A stretch of 64,000 nt of DNA from Nymphalis io. Taxonomy: Eukaryota; Arthropoda; Insecta; Lepidoptera; Nymphalidae. The position numbers and the translations under genes were made by a program. Location of the stretch: assembly GCF_905147045.1 (NCBI RefSeq), contig NC_065905.1:4898001-4962000 (forward strand), written 5' to 3'. Each line of letters starts with the position of its first letter. Position 1 is the first letter of the stretch. The notes below the pieces were generated by a model that was not told the origin of the DNA, did no database searches, and saw only the letters and a list, made by a program, of their open reading frames with translations. Of the stretch, positions 10,803 to 23,023 are shown piece after piece.

Positions 10803-10941
10803 TTAAACTCCCAAACTCTTGTACAAGAGAGGTACGTAGTCGTCAAATTGCGCTCGGTAGAAGTTCCCAGCGACTGGAACTCCTAAGTTATACTTCTCGG
10901 CGAACTTTTGAGTGGAGAAAGCAGCACGACCGTCGATCGAC
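10803..10941 (-). CDS. Pebp1: PEBP, exon 4 (C-terminal)
   Basis: 139 bases, acceptor tatatcag then GTCGATC; ends GGAGTTTAA. Encodes RAAFSTQKFAEKYNLG and the DDYVPLLYKSLGV C-terminus. Confidence 0.92.
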
Positions 10942-13900
10942 CTGATATAAGATTTATTAGTTAATTTTTTTTTGGACATTTAACATAATTACATTCTTAA
11001 AGTATTTCCAATCCGAAAACGAATGAGTATATTATATATAATAATCATTTTAAAGTAAGACGAAACTGTACATGTCAATACCACAATTAATTAGAACGTC
11101 TCCGAAATTGACGGATACATTTTATTAGCCCCATTGAATTCTTAAATACTTATCGGTCTATATTACCAACACCAAATTCTCGATCTTACGTACCCCTAAA
11201 GGCATAAATTTTTTTTGTATCTTTTGTATTGAATTGCAAAATGTAAAACAATAATAATTAAAGTTCTTTAACTCACGTATTGGTTAGCCTCTTTTCATCG
11301 AAGCTTAGTTTTCCCGGTTGTTTGTAAACAATGTACACGTAGCGATGGATGCCAGTGCCTTCTGGCGGGCCAGAGCCGATATATCCGGATAAAACTTCGC
11401 CCTTCGATACATCACTGCCTGGGATGTTGACTACAAGCCAGTGGTGCCATTCACGGTAGACCTTCTCTGGGCCATCGTAATTGTCTGGATCTATAACGGT
11501 AAGGCTTTTAATAAGTAGTATTCTATAAATATTATGGGATTGTGTATAATTAAATTAGTAGTTATATGAAGATTTAGGAGTTAGAAATTATCATTAGTTG
11601 TTCAATGTTTGGAAATGAACAGTGTTTTCACTACCGTGTCGGATTTACTGTCCTATTAGATTATGAGTGCGACTATATAAAGTGCACTTGAGTTTGCGCG
11701 TACATTAATTGTTCACTATAAAATCCCCTGCGAAGTTGGCCAGTCTCTCTTGTTAATATGTTAATATGTTAGTATGTGCCATGGCCAAATTAGGCCATGA
11801 GGAAATCATCAATTAAAGAAAGAGGCCGTAAATGACATTTTTAGACAAAAGCTTTTTATTTACAACTTAAGGAAAATCTGTAGACTCTGATGTTGTTGCC
11901 AACCAATCAAATCCCCTTTGCAAGATGATGGATTTTTTTTTACCATATTTTCAAGAGGCCTTAACCCTTCAGTTTTATATTTACAGGCAGGATTTTAAAC
12001 TACACACACCGCAGAAATTATTTATAAGCACAATATAATGTCACTTGTTTGAAATAAATAAATTAAGCCGTTATTGATAAAACTAAACACATATCTCGAA
12101 ATCGTGGTAAAAGATTAAAATACTCAAAAATCATTGATAAAGTTTACGATTACGCGTATTTTTTGGCTTACTGACGCACGCTAAGCGGGATTAATATCCC
12201 GCTTAGCGTGCATCAGTTAATAATGATGGAGATAAAATGCATATACTTTCATTATAGACTTTCAGGGGTATTTTATTGTTTACGAATTAAATATATATGA
12301 AGTAAGAAAATCATCAGATATTCTACCGCAAAATTTGTTGTGTTCCGGTTTGAAGGGTGAGTGAGCCAGTGTAATTACAGGCACAAGGGATATAACATAT
12401 TAGTTCGCAAGGTTGGTGGCGCATTTGCGATGTAAGCGATGGTTAACATTTCTTACAATGAGGTGTATGGGCGTTGGTGACCACTTACCAACAGGTGGCC
12501 ATAATTGGCACATAACAAGAAAATTGCGATAATTCATAGGGATTATTTACAACTTCCTCATAAATTTAAAGAAAAAATATATAAAACTCATATAATCTGT
12601 TGTAATTAGTGGATACTGGGCTACTAAGATGATGGATGGAAAAAAATATTGTGAAAGATATGTAGAGAAACGAGAATAGAACGAGTACGTAAGTTTGAAA
12701 GTAGATCGGATGACAGAAAACTTCAAAGGATATTCGGGTATTCTGATGTCTTCCTGATCGATTTTATCCAGGAAGGTATTTTCAATGGAGACTGAGAGAA
12801 CTGCGCAGATATATAATTTTTAGTGATTATCACTTACCGGTGAAAATGAGTGTATAATATGAACCTGAGTCAGCCTCAAATGATACACTGGGTTGGTTCT
12901 TCACTTGAGTAGGAGTCAGCTCGTTTCCCTGCTGAGCCACGACACCGCTTGGGTAAGTGAGCTGAAATTAGGAACATTTATATATTTATATATTTTTGTA
13001 AAAATAAAATATCTTACACTGAAAAAACTTAACTGTTACTAGAGCTAAGGTCTTTCAAGATTCTACCCATGGAGTGGTAGCTACCCACTAACAAGTTATT
13101 CTAGTGGCTAATACCAAACTTTGTACAGTAGTATTTCCCTTTTAAGGGTGAGGCAGTTAATATCAACCGCCGAGAATAAAAATTAAAGAAAAAAACGGTA
13201 TTGAATTAAAAACTGTTTTGTTAACAAATAGACATACATAGCTTAAAAGACAGCCAGTTAGCTCAAATATTGATTTTAATTGAGTCTGAACTGCATTGTC
13301 GTATGCTATTGTTTTAAAAATTATGTAAACAAGCGGATCTCTTTGACGTCATACAATGTATTGCATTTTTTTTCGTCTGCAATTATCTTTCTACCTTTGA
13401 TTATTTATCTTAATACATAAACAATATATTTCTTTTTAGATTATAAATACAATAGTACTGTGCACCGGTTTTTATAACGTTTATACTTAACTTATTTATT
13501 AAATTAATAATCATTGTTTGTGTTTGTTTGTTGTTCATATTCTACACGTTAAATCGTTTATCCGATTCAACTTTCATAAGAATGTTAAAGTGCATATAAT
13601 TAAGCATGTACCTTTCAATAAGACAATAGCATGTATTAAAAATTACATAATTAATCTAATTGATTGTGATAATTTCTTTATCTCAAAATATATTTAAGAT
13701 AAAATGTCAATAGAATGTACGCTCTAAGATAAGTATAAATATGTTTCGATAAATTTGATTAATTGAAAATTTGATTATAGTATTTAAAGTAGTAAACATT
13801 AATTATTAGAATAATACACAAATTATGTATTTGTACACGTGTACGTGTACAAATCATTAGTTTCTTAACAAAATGATGTACGTTGCTATTTTATGTTTGT

Positions 13901-16415
13901 ATAAGTATTTTTTTTAACTCTTTTAATGTACAATATAGCATATTATGTTATATTTAACAAATCCTTTTTTAAATATTATAATATGATATTTATTATTTAA
14001 TCTTTTCATCCATAAATTGGTATTTAATGTATTATATTAATGGAGTCGTGAACATCGTGACGTACGTTTATATTATTTACTTTAAAATTAGGCAAGGGAA
14101 GCAAAATGAAATGGTGTCAGTTACACAAAAATAAAATTAGTTAAATATCGGATACTGGTACTAATAGTATCATTAATATATAAAATAGGTAAAAAATAAT
14201 TAAATTGAATTGCAAATAAATATTGTTTCAAACCAATTCAATTCATTTTAATCTGTATGCAACTAAATTATCTTTAAATTTTAAAAAGAATAGTTTATTA
14301 TATATATCTTTTTTTTGACATACGGTGCCGAAACGTGGACACTAACTGCGGGACTAGTCCACAAATTCAAAGTCGCTCAGCGTGCTATGGAGCGAGCTAT
14401 GCTCGGAGTATCTTTGAAGGATAAGATCAGAAATGAGATTATCCGGAAAAGAACCGGAGTCACCGACATAGCTTGCAAAATTAGCAGGCTGAAGTGGCAG
14501 TGGGCTGGTCACGTATGTCGTAGGACCGATGGCCGTTGGAGCAGACGAGTCCTAGAGTGGAGACCGCGAATCGGCAAGCGCAGCGTAGGGCGCCCTCCAG
14601 CCAGGTGGACCGACGACCTTAAGAAGGTGGCGGGCACCAACTGGATGCGGAAGGCGGAGGACAGGGAGCTTTGGCGCACCTTGGGATAGGCCTTTGTTCA
14701 GCAGTGGACAACGATTGGCTGTTGATTGATTGATTGTTTTTTTTTTTGGCTTTTTACTTTCAATATATTTTTTAATTATTTTATTTGAATGTAAACATAA
14801 TACAACGTATTAGGATTATACATACTTAGTAATTTTTTATTTTACCTTTTTTTATTTATTGCGATTGTTTAACGACAGAAACTGTTATGTAAAGTTAACT
14901 TAATTTAGAATTTTATAATGCAACTCGACACAAGACACAAATTCAGAAATTAATAATTTATCGTATTGAAAAAAAAAACAGATCTATTTACTAATATCAT
15001 AAATGCGAAAGAGAGTTTGTTTGTTTGCTACGATTTACCATCGTAACTTTAAGTAGCAAGATATTTTGCATGCATGTTGTCAGGAATACTGAAAATGATC
15101 TAGGGTGCCTAACACCTAAACGCTTTCCTCCTCGGTGCTAAAACGAGTTATTATTATATATTTCGTTACAAAACTCCACCTACCACTTTAAATTTTTTAC
15201 TACACTATATAAATAATGTAACACAATGAGTGCTTACCTAAATTAATTTTTTTTTTTATAGAATAGGAAGGAGGACGAGCATATGGGCCACCTGATGGTA
15301 AGTGGTCACCAAACGCCCTTAGACATTGGCATTGTAAGAAATGTCAACCATCGCTTATAGCCAATGCGCCACCAACCTTGGGAACTAAGATTTTATGTCC
15401 CTTGTGCCTGTAATTACACTGGCTCACTCACCCTTCAAACCGGAACACAACAATATCAAGTATTGCTGTTTTGCGGTAGAATATCTGATGAGTGGGTGGT
15501 ACCTACCCAGACGAGCTTGCACAAAGCCCTACCACCAGTAATTGGAATTGGAAAATATACAATGAATATTGTTATGATCGTAAAACCAAAACTATTATTT
15601 CTAACAAAAGAATTATATAACATACATATAAAGCTTGTAACTTCGCCTTCGTCCGTCACATATAAAAATATGTAAGCAGAAGTTTTCCAAAGGAACGTAT
15701 AGCTATAATATAGCCAAAATTGTATTTGTTTTTATTTTAAAACTTAATCATGTTTTGGTAAATAAGTATTAAAGTTCGTATTTTATTTGCATATGGGTAC
15801 ACCTTTTCAAATGCTTTACTCATATCAATTACAAATAAATCAAATAAAAAACCTTAATCATATCTCGATATGACACAAACATAGAAAAACTAAAAAAACA
15901 GCCTTTTCGGTCGTAAAGAAGCGCTTTTGATTGTCAACTTTGATCACAATTGAAATAACAATTCGTATTATGACTTATGATCTTATGTTTCGTTGCCTTT
16001 TTTGTAATTATGAAAAAAAACAGTGCGTGATTAAATTATTATAATGATTATAGATAACCTTTTATTTAAATTAAATTGAATTATATTATTTATTTTATAG
16101 TAGTACTTATAATCTTTATTTATTTTTTTAAGATTACGTATACCGATTATTACTCGACGCTTTGTTCGTCTGTTATATAAATAACATTTTTTTAAATTAA
16201 AATCAATTTATTCATTTCATTAAACACTTACCAGGTTTTAATACTTTACACCAACACATTTTGTTACAATGGATCAATCTAGGCAACATGACGAAAATCA
16301 AATTAAGGTCCATTAATAGTGTAAATTTGGTAAATACCTCTATAGTTTTGCTGGGTGGGGAAGGGATGACATCTGGAACAATTTTGCTTGATTGGAAGGC
16401 ACTGGCGACCGACAT
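10803..16415 (-). CDS. Pebp1: Phosphatidylethanolamine-binding protein (four coding exons)
   Basis: Exons 16338-16415, 12838-12961, 11277-11490 and 10803-10941 join in phases 0, 1 and 2 to give 184 residues, close to the usual 185-190. The N-terminus has the family's SSKIVPDVIPS segment. Exon 2 has GNELTPTQVKNQPSVSFEAD. Exon 3 has DPD at residues 68-70, EWHHWLVVNIPG, SGYIGSGPPEGTG and HRYVYIVYKQ. The last exon has GVPVAGNFYRAQFDDYVPLL. Equivalents of human Asp70, His86, His118 and Tyr120 (Asp68, His84, His116, Tyr118) are all present, so the anion pocket should work; the usual APS after DPD is NYD here. There is no signal peptide, so it is cytosolic. It probably binds phospholipid headgroups and may modulate kinase signalling, as PEBP1/RKIP does; that role is inferred from the family. 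It lies tail-to-tail with the secreted paralogue. Confidence 0.93.
11277..11490 (-). CDS. Pebp1: PEBP, exon 3 (ligand-pocket core)
   Basis: 214 bases between ttatag acceptor and AC|GTGAGT donor. Carries DPD, HHWLVVN and GTGIHRYVY, the pocket signatures. Confidence 0.93.
11635..11815 (+). repeat. SINE family B, 3' part, diverged
   Basis: Recognised by 'gtgtcggattta', 'gcgcgtacattaattgttcacta' type segments and 'gttggccagtctctcttg'. It contains a small 'ttaatatg' tandem (about 11751-11770). Lies in PEBP intron 3. Confidence 0.6.
12170..12217. repeat. Perfect 16-bp hairpin in PEBP intron
   Basis: Arms 12176-12191 and 12196-12211 are exact reverse complements with a 4-base loop TAAT. With one mismatch the stem extends about five pairs further out. 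No other copy was noticed in the window. Confidence 0.85.
12311..12511 (+). repeat. CR1-like 3'-tail repeat
   Basis: Starts within the unit at 'tcagatattctaccgc' and runs to 'accacttaccaacaggtggcc'; lacks the terminal A-rich tail. In the intron between PEBP exons 2 and 3. Confidence 0.75.
12838..12961 (-). CDS. Pebp1: PEBP, exon 2
   Basis: 124 bases, acceptor atttcag, donor ACCG|GTAAGT. Encodes the LTPTQVK motif and SYYTLIFT strand. Confidence 0.92.
12962..14309. other. PEBP intron 1, distal AT-rich part
   Basis: No gene. A worn CR1-like tail piece lies near 13058-13145, a CRE-like TGACGTCA near 13345, and a 22-base GTACAC palindrome near 13834-13855. Confidence 0.5.
14310..14745 (+). mobile_element. 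RTE-like LINE, 5'-truncated 3' end
   Basis: The open frame 14315-14689 encodes the C-terminal tail of an RTE-type endonuclease/reverse transcriptase: YGAETWTLT, KWQWAGHVCRR, GRPPARWTDDLKKVAG and the final REL-WRTLG. It ends after 'cagcagtggacaa' with a GATTGATTGATTG short-repeat tail typical of RTE 3' ends. The 5' end is truncated at about 14310. It sits antisense to PEBP in its first intron. The initial M is just the first in-frame Met, not a real start. Confidence 0.85.
14746..15248. other. AT-rich intron sequence
   Basis: No gene. A short piece near 14990-15120 ('taatatcataaatgcgaaag', 'gcatgcatgttgtcagg') looks like the common end of lepidopteran non-autonomous repeats. Confidence 0.4.
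15249..15541 (-). repeat. CR1-like 3'-tail repeat, near complete
   Basis: Good minus-strand copy with the T-run plus 'atagaatagg' (its 3' tail) at left and 'aagccctaccaccagta' (its 5' end) at right. The 103-codon frame across it is not a gene. Confidence 0.85.
15676..16337. other. PEBP intron 1, exon-1-proximal part
   Basis: AT-rich, nothing recognised beyond the donor GAG|GTATTT at 16337. Confidence 0.5.
16338..16415 (-). CDS. Pebp1: PEBP, exon 1
   Basis: 26 codons from the ATG at 16415: SVASAFQSSKIVPDVIPSPP then SKTIE. Reading past GTATTT loses the PEBP pattern, which fixes the donor. Confidence 0.88.
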
Positions 16416-17403
16416 GGTGTCTGTTGAAAATGTTTGTTTGTTTGTTCTATTTATTACACATATAAAAGTACTTCAACACAAACAAAAATATCTTTTTCTA
16501 ATCGTTTATATAATTATCCAAAAAGGTGTCAGTCAATCTTAGAGTACCGGGATGGAAAAATGGTCTTTAGATTTAACATTTCTTATCATTGTAAATGATA
16601 TTTCTATGCGTAAAATAAAAAATAATAAATGTATACTGTTTAAACATTACGTATAAAATATAATATTGCTTAAATATTTCTTTAACACAATTAAGATTGA
16701 TAAAAAAGGAAAAGTAAATTCATGTGTTCGAAAGTTTGTCTGTGGCTTTGTACCTAGGAGTCCTAGGTCCTATCTGAATTGCTGGGCTCAAGCGTGGCTC
16801 ATTCTCCTTATGTTTGGTGAAACAACAAATATTTAATGTATTATATTATATTATGTGTGTTCGAGCGGTTACTTGAAGCAGATATAACAAAACGCAAAAA
16901 TGACAAAGAGGACAACGATTGGTCCTGTAGGAGAAATTTAAATCATAACGACTTGAACTATCAACCAAGTAAAACGCATATCATTGAGTACGCCTTTCAT
17001 TTTTTTAATTCTGAACGTTAACAATGTGATAAAATAATATTATGAATACACCCGTTAATTTGAATAAACCATCTGTCTACATCAGAGAAAGTAAAATGTC
17101 AAAAAAATATATTTATCATTCGTAAATCAGATTCAACATGATTTGTAAAATGGCAATTTTTGCTATATTTTTCAGAAAGCATATTGTCTTTACTTTAAAT
17201 GAAGGAAATCTCATATAAATTCTGGAGAATAAATTAAAATTTGCAATTTATGACATGTTAAAATATGTGAAGGATTAAAAAATATTTATAATGTGGAAAA
17301 TTGTTATACTTTATATAAAAGCAAAATATTGTCAACTGTAATAAAAAAAAAACTATAAAACAATATTACCTTTTGTAAAAGCGATGTCACAAGATGAATT
17401 CCT
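16416..17403. other. Upstream region of PEBP
   Basis: AT-rich. A minus-strand TATATAA lies at about 16503-16510, roughly 90 bases before the ATG, and could be a core promoter; weak evidence. Confidence 0.35.
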
Positions 17404-17438
17404 TATAAAAACTGAGCAGCGAAACTTCACGTATCAGT
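17404..17438 (+). promoter_or_regulatory. Candidate TATA-initiator core promoter
   Basis: TATAAAA at 17404-17410 and an arthropod-type initiator TCAGT at 17434-17438. The initiator A (17436) is 32 bases from the first T of the TATA box, the standard distance. No convincing coding exon was found downstream, so a non-coding or unrecognised transcript is possible, as is chance. Confidence 0.35.
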
Positions 17439-17696
17439 AAACAAAATTGTACCGATAAGAACTTTTTATGCAAAGCGATAACCTACGTTTCTTAGGTATT
17501 CGAACAATTGGCGATAACGAGACATTTAATTGGCATATACTATTATTGAAGCCATCTTACAAATAATGATGATGACGATGTCCTCATGATCAATATCCAC
17601 CACAAATACGCACGATTCTCAAGGCAGTTCGCCAGTTGGAGATTTTATTATGCACAAGCTTCTAATTTTCTTACAGAAAAACTCAATAACTTTTTT

Positions 17697-17890
17697 ATGT
17701 AGGGCTATTCTGTAAGAACAAACACAAAACACGAAAAACGGTCATATAATGCGAAAAAGTGATATATGACATTGATCAGAATAATTATAAGATTTCCAGA
17801 ATACATGCATCAAAATAGTATCACCATAAGTCCGTTGTCAACAATTTACTGGTGATTTCTTCCAAAATAACACTGCTGGCCCTAAATATG
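17697..17890 (-). repeat. Unnamed dispersed repeat (family U)
   Basis: Aligns along most of its length with 61735-61935: 'gctattctgtaag', 'gatatatgacattga', 'catcaaaatagtatcaccataagtcc', 'gttgtcaacaattt'. Confidence 0.65.
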
Positions 17891-20800
17891 ATTTTATATC
17901 ACATGCACATAAGTGTTTATAGTGCACTAATATTTAGTAATATAAAATAGTACTACCTACCAATGTCTATAGGCAGTATACACTCAGCACCAACCTATTA
18001 GCTCGTTTTCATATTATAAGCCAAATAAACTTATAAAAGTGTAATGTCAATGTAAGGATTGATAAAAACAATAGAAATCAGACAAAAAAGTTTATTATTT
18101 TTTTAAAACAAATTTAAGACGAAATCAAAAACAAGTAACAACAATTTACGTATCATACGCTAATTACTAAATTAAAACTAAATTATGTAACATGTAAGCA
18201 TTAAAAATTATCATTAATTAACAATGAACTTAATTAATTTCAACTATTTTTTTTATTAAAAGTTTAATTATAATTTCATTCTTCAATTCATGACTTAGAC
18301 GAACCCATTCCATTCCTTGTTTTAAAATCAAAGTAATAACACTCACCAGTGCCTGCTTATAGCTTTGTCGCAAAGATTTTCAACAAACTATAAATCGTAC
18401 GTATGTATGTTCGACAAAAGTTATTGCGTTACATGACGTCACTGTCTTGTTAACATGTGTACCACTAACGAACATAAAACACTTTGTTTGTAACACACGT
18501 TCATAGCAATTCAATTTATTTTATGCATGAACGGTGTTCAGAGAACTTTGATAATTGTTACGTAAAAGAAATGATCGTACACAACTCGGAAGAGCTTTTG
18601 GCTACTTCATTATAACTCATATATGGCGGTTATGCTCGATCTCAAGATCTCGATGTTCGTGTTCGTTCTAGCGTATGCGGTTTAAAATGTTATATATTAC
18701 AAGCTTTTATTTAACTGTATATTTGTGAGCGTGTATGGATCAATATTGAAATTCAATTCTTAAACAAATTTTCCCAATCAATTGAGCTCAATATATATAG
18801 TGTACAAAAGCTTGGTTTAAAAATAGTTTTTAATAATAATAGGATCTGAACTCTCTACCAGTTTCCATTGTAAAAATTGACAATTAATCATTCAACCATT
18901 TATTAAAAAGAAATAGACAAAAGAAACGAAATAACTACTACTTGAATTTTTTTATTGAAAAGAACGAAAAAAAAGTTATGAAAAGTTTCGCGCGTTAAAT
19001 AAAACGAATGTGGTATTAAATTTCTATAGACATTAGACTTTACACTTGATTGGACTAGGTATTATGATGGCGTCTCTAAATTTATAAAAAAAATATTTAG
19101 AATTTATTTTTAATAAGCTATTTCACTACGTATATCTAAAAGCAGTTAAGTGTTAAGGAGTTCGTCAGATTCTCCGCAGACAGAATTTTGAATTAGTAGG
19201 AAGTATTTAAGATATCTTATTTAAACATATCAATGAAACAATCTTAAAATCTTAAGCTGTGTTTCAACACAAAAGAAAATATGACAACTCTTGTAATGAT
19301 CAACACGAGTTCAAAGGCATATATTTTAAGTGATCAAAAATTTATACAGCGATGTTTATCGTTGATAACTTTCAATAATAGTACAAGTTTTAAATGCAGA
19401 ATTTGCCGGCTGTTTTAATGGAAACGCACCATAAAGAGCATATTTAATCATTAAAAATCTTCTTGAAAAATAAAATTATTCGTGAAGAATAAATTACAAG
19501 AAGGTACAAATATAAAAGTTTAAACATATATAACATTAGGTACTTAATGATTAACGCATAATAGATACATATATATTTAAAAAAATAAACATAATAGAGA
19601 ATTTAGATATACATATGTTTATATATTTTAATCGATTATTCGTCAAAATCGTTAGAGCATATACTGAATCGTAACAAATATTTATTTATAATAATAATTC
19701 GCCGGCCAGTCTAAAAGACATTATGTTAAATATTCTTATTTTTATAACATAAAATAATATATTTAGGTTTTTATTTACACCTGAAACTGACCGACAACAA
19801 TCTCTTAAAGATTGGTGGCATTTCAATCTTTGGAACATTCGAGAACAAAACATTTTATTGAGCAAGCTTTCCGCGATTCAATAACAAATTGGCAGGATGA
19901 TATATTACGGCTCAAGGCGAGTTCTGTTGTATTTTTTAAGCTAACGTAGCACATTATAATGCCAAAAAATTAATGGCACAAAAAATAATTACACAATTTA
20001 TATAACGAACAAAATTGTATACGCCCTGTAAGATATATTTAAGCTGTTCGGAAAGCTGGCTCACCGTCCCTTCCTCCCCCTTAGAAATCCCTTCTTCGCT
20101 ATCCATGTCACGAACAAAAACAATCGAAAACTAAAATGATAAACACCAGACATTTTTCTACCTATAGACAATATTATTAATTTTCATATTTTAACTAACG
20201 AAGAAATATATAATAATATAGATACGGCTTTATTTCAGAGATAAATGTCTGGTGTGAATCTTTAACTTGACGATTCTCTCATTAATAAAGTTGATATTAT
20301 TAGGTACAGAATTTATAATAAAAATAAATATAGAGGAAGAATGCTTAAGACTATAATATAGATATATGTTATATACATATGCATACAAGCAAACGGGAAC
20401 AGCATTGAAGATATGACTCATGTTTGATCAATATATGTGTGATAGGAATACAATTGTATATAAGAATTATAATAAAATAATTGCAGTGGGTCGATTTTGT
20501 TTACATATAATTCACGTGTTTCGTTTCGTCCAAATAGTTCGTAAGGCTTCAAACCTTACAGCAAGTGAGGTGAATTTTTTGTGTAAATTTTTAGACGTTT
20601 TTTCGTCAAGAATTAAAAAGATTATGTAATTAATCGATCGAATTATGAAAATCATTTTATATTACTTAAATATCTGTGTCTGTCTTTTTTAATATTTAGA
20701 TTAAAAGGAGGCTGAAAGCGTCTTTGTTGTAAGTTTTTTCTGTGTAAGTGAATTATTTAATCGAAGGTTTAAAAACAAATTGCTGAATCTAATAAACTGT

Positions 20801-21439
20801 CGCAAGGAAACTGGATTATATCCTTTATCAACTTTTATAGATGATTAAAAAATACACATACACAGATTGAAAATTCTACATCTGTCAATCAGAATCAGAA
20901 TAGAATAAAAATATAGTAATTCTATTTTCAAAATGTAATACAAATGCTTGAAAATCATTTAAAAAAAAACAAACATAACTTACTCTCCTAATAAATTATG
21001 AATAAATGTCAGTTCGTAACAATTATTAAGTCAATTATCAAGTTAATTAAATTATCTATGTACATGCGACAGACTAAAAAGATTAGAAATAATATAATAT
21101 TTTATTTACAAATTCTCTTATAAAATAACTAATAGGTTGAAATACTTTTTTAATATCTTCGTAATGATTTCCCGAACGAATACGTCGTTGAAATTATTAA
21201 TAATATAAGTTTAAATGACAATTTCATCGAATTTTATATTCACACAAACCCGACCTGTTTCGTTTTTTTTAACGAATTACGTAACAATATAATAAAAACA
21301 AAAAATAAGTAAACACTCAAAACCTTTAGACTTTAATCAGCTTTAACTTTTCGCGCCCTTAAATAATTAAAAAATATTTAATAGTAAAATACTAAGTTAG
21401 TATTGTTGCCACTATTAAAATAGGGTTCCCTAGATCGTA
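17891..21439. other. AT-rich spacer
   Basis: 3.5 kb without a convincing gene. All frames are short and AT-driven. A palindromic CRE-like TGACGTCA occurs near 18434. Confidence 0.5.
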
Positions 21440-21570
21440 GAAGAGTCATTAGCACAAATGATTTACGGGCCGCCTAGCGATGTAAAAGTCGCTGGTTCGG
21501 ACCTGGCCCCTTGTGCTACCGTCCCCACTCCTAACACAAGCTGTACACTTAATTGGAGGGGTAAATATGA
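21440..21570 (+). repeat. tRNA-like SINE, third family (copy 1)
   Basis: 'acgggccgcctagcgatgta' then 'gtcgctggttcgga' (B-box-like) and 'ttaattggaggggtaaat'. A diverged copy on the other strand lies at 60905-61025. Confidence 0.6.
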
Positions 21571-22346
21571 TCATTCTAGCAAACTTGGATTTTGTTAATG
21601 AGAAATTACACCGACTATTATTAAAACAGGAAATCAAACTTTGACTAACCAAGTTGCATCTAGTTTTATACCGTACATACCGCGAGAAGAACACATCTAA
21701 ATGTCAAAATATATCCGTCTACATAACCATATTGTTTATGATATATTCAATAATACTATAGTTAAAAAAGTTTTTCTTAAATATCTGTAATTTGCCTAAG
21801 CAAAATGCAAACAGATTAAAAAATTTACGACTACAATTTGCATTCATGATTACCGATTAACTTTGATTGATTCTGAAGAGGGCGTGCGGGGATGCTCTGG
21901 GCTACTTACTTGACTTACTCACTCATTTTACTTTTTTGATTACTTTCGTTATACTGTAATCGAGTTTAATGATTACATATCGTAATCGTTTATCATTATA
22001 CTGATTAAATTATCCCAAAGTATGTGTAATATTTTAACAAAATTGATGTTTATCGATCAGTATAAAAGAGGCAAATGAAAAAATATCTTTGATATTGGAA
22101 CCCTACTTATAGCATGTCTTGTACTTAAATAATACCTTTTCCTTTGTTTGTTTTCTAAACTATGTTACATACCTACTAGTATTAGTTTATATTAATTGGA
22201 AATACATTCAGGCTTAATTGTTACTGAGGACAAAGTGAAGAAACAAATCGAATTATTTATACTGTCAAATTATTTATAATGTCAATTATAGAATTACAAC
22301 AATTAAATACTTATTACATATAATATTTTAATGTCAAACCGTTATA
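21571..22346. other. AT-rich spacer / 3' flank
   Basis: Nothing recognised. Confidence 0.5.
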
Positions 22347-22352
22347 TTTATT
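22347..22352 (-). terminator. Poly(A) signal AATAAA of the 514-residue gene
   Basis: Minus-strand hexamer about 75 bases after the stop codon. Confidence 0.5.
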
Positions 22353-22427
22353 TTTATTATTCTTAATACTATATATGTAGGGTTATAACTTAAGGCCCCG
22401 CCAAATATTCAGCATAACTTTTTAAAT

Positions 22428-23023
22428 TTAAACTACTTGAACGGTGGCGAAGGCACTAAATGTAACTTTCTTTGGTGGTTCTACACTACAAGTCCTTACA
22501 ACCGAACGCTTCGTTCCATCATGAACGTTCATTTTCAATACTGGTTTTAAATTCGCAACATCACTATGCGATTGCGCTTTAAATCTACCGATGGTGTTGC
22601 CATTACCTAAATCTCGTAATTTATTTGTAAGTCCCGTGATCCTGTGCGAGATATTGCTATAATTCGCCTTTTTCTCATTCTGCTTTTTTGGTTCGCTTAG
22701 CTTCTTCGGTATTTCGAGATTTTGCAGCGACATATATTTTCTATGATCCGTTGTGAGGTTCCGTTTGATTTCTGTGCTGGGTCGCGGTAATCTCGGTGCT
22801 CTTTGGAGAAAGTTGTTTGGTCGGAACGGTAGGGGAGTGAGTTTGGGCTTTGAATCGCTTGTTAGGCGAAAATATTGTGGTACTGGTTCGAGTCTTTGGG
22901 GCTTTTTGAATGTTAACGCCATCGCCATTTTTGTAGGCCGAGCGAGGCTGTCGAAGGCGGTTGTTGAAAACTGTGAGCGGCTGCTTCTCCACTCTTCTCT
23001 ATCAGATTCGTAGCCGTTGGTCA
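22428..23023 (-). CDS. 514-residue protein, exon 2 (C-terminal half)
   Basis: 596 bases, acceptor ttgtatttccag at 23024-23035, stop TAA 22428-22430. Encodes TNGYESDREEWRSSRSQ and a basic, proline-rich region ending FSAFATVQVV. The intron-side Met codons upstream are not the start, since the phase matches the distant exon. Confidence 0.78.
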
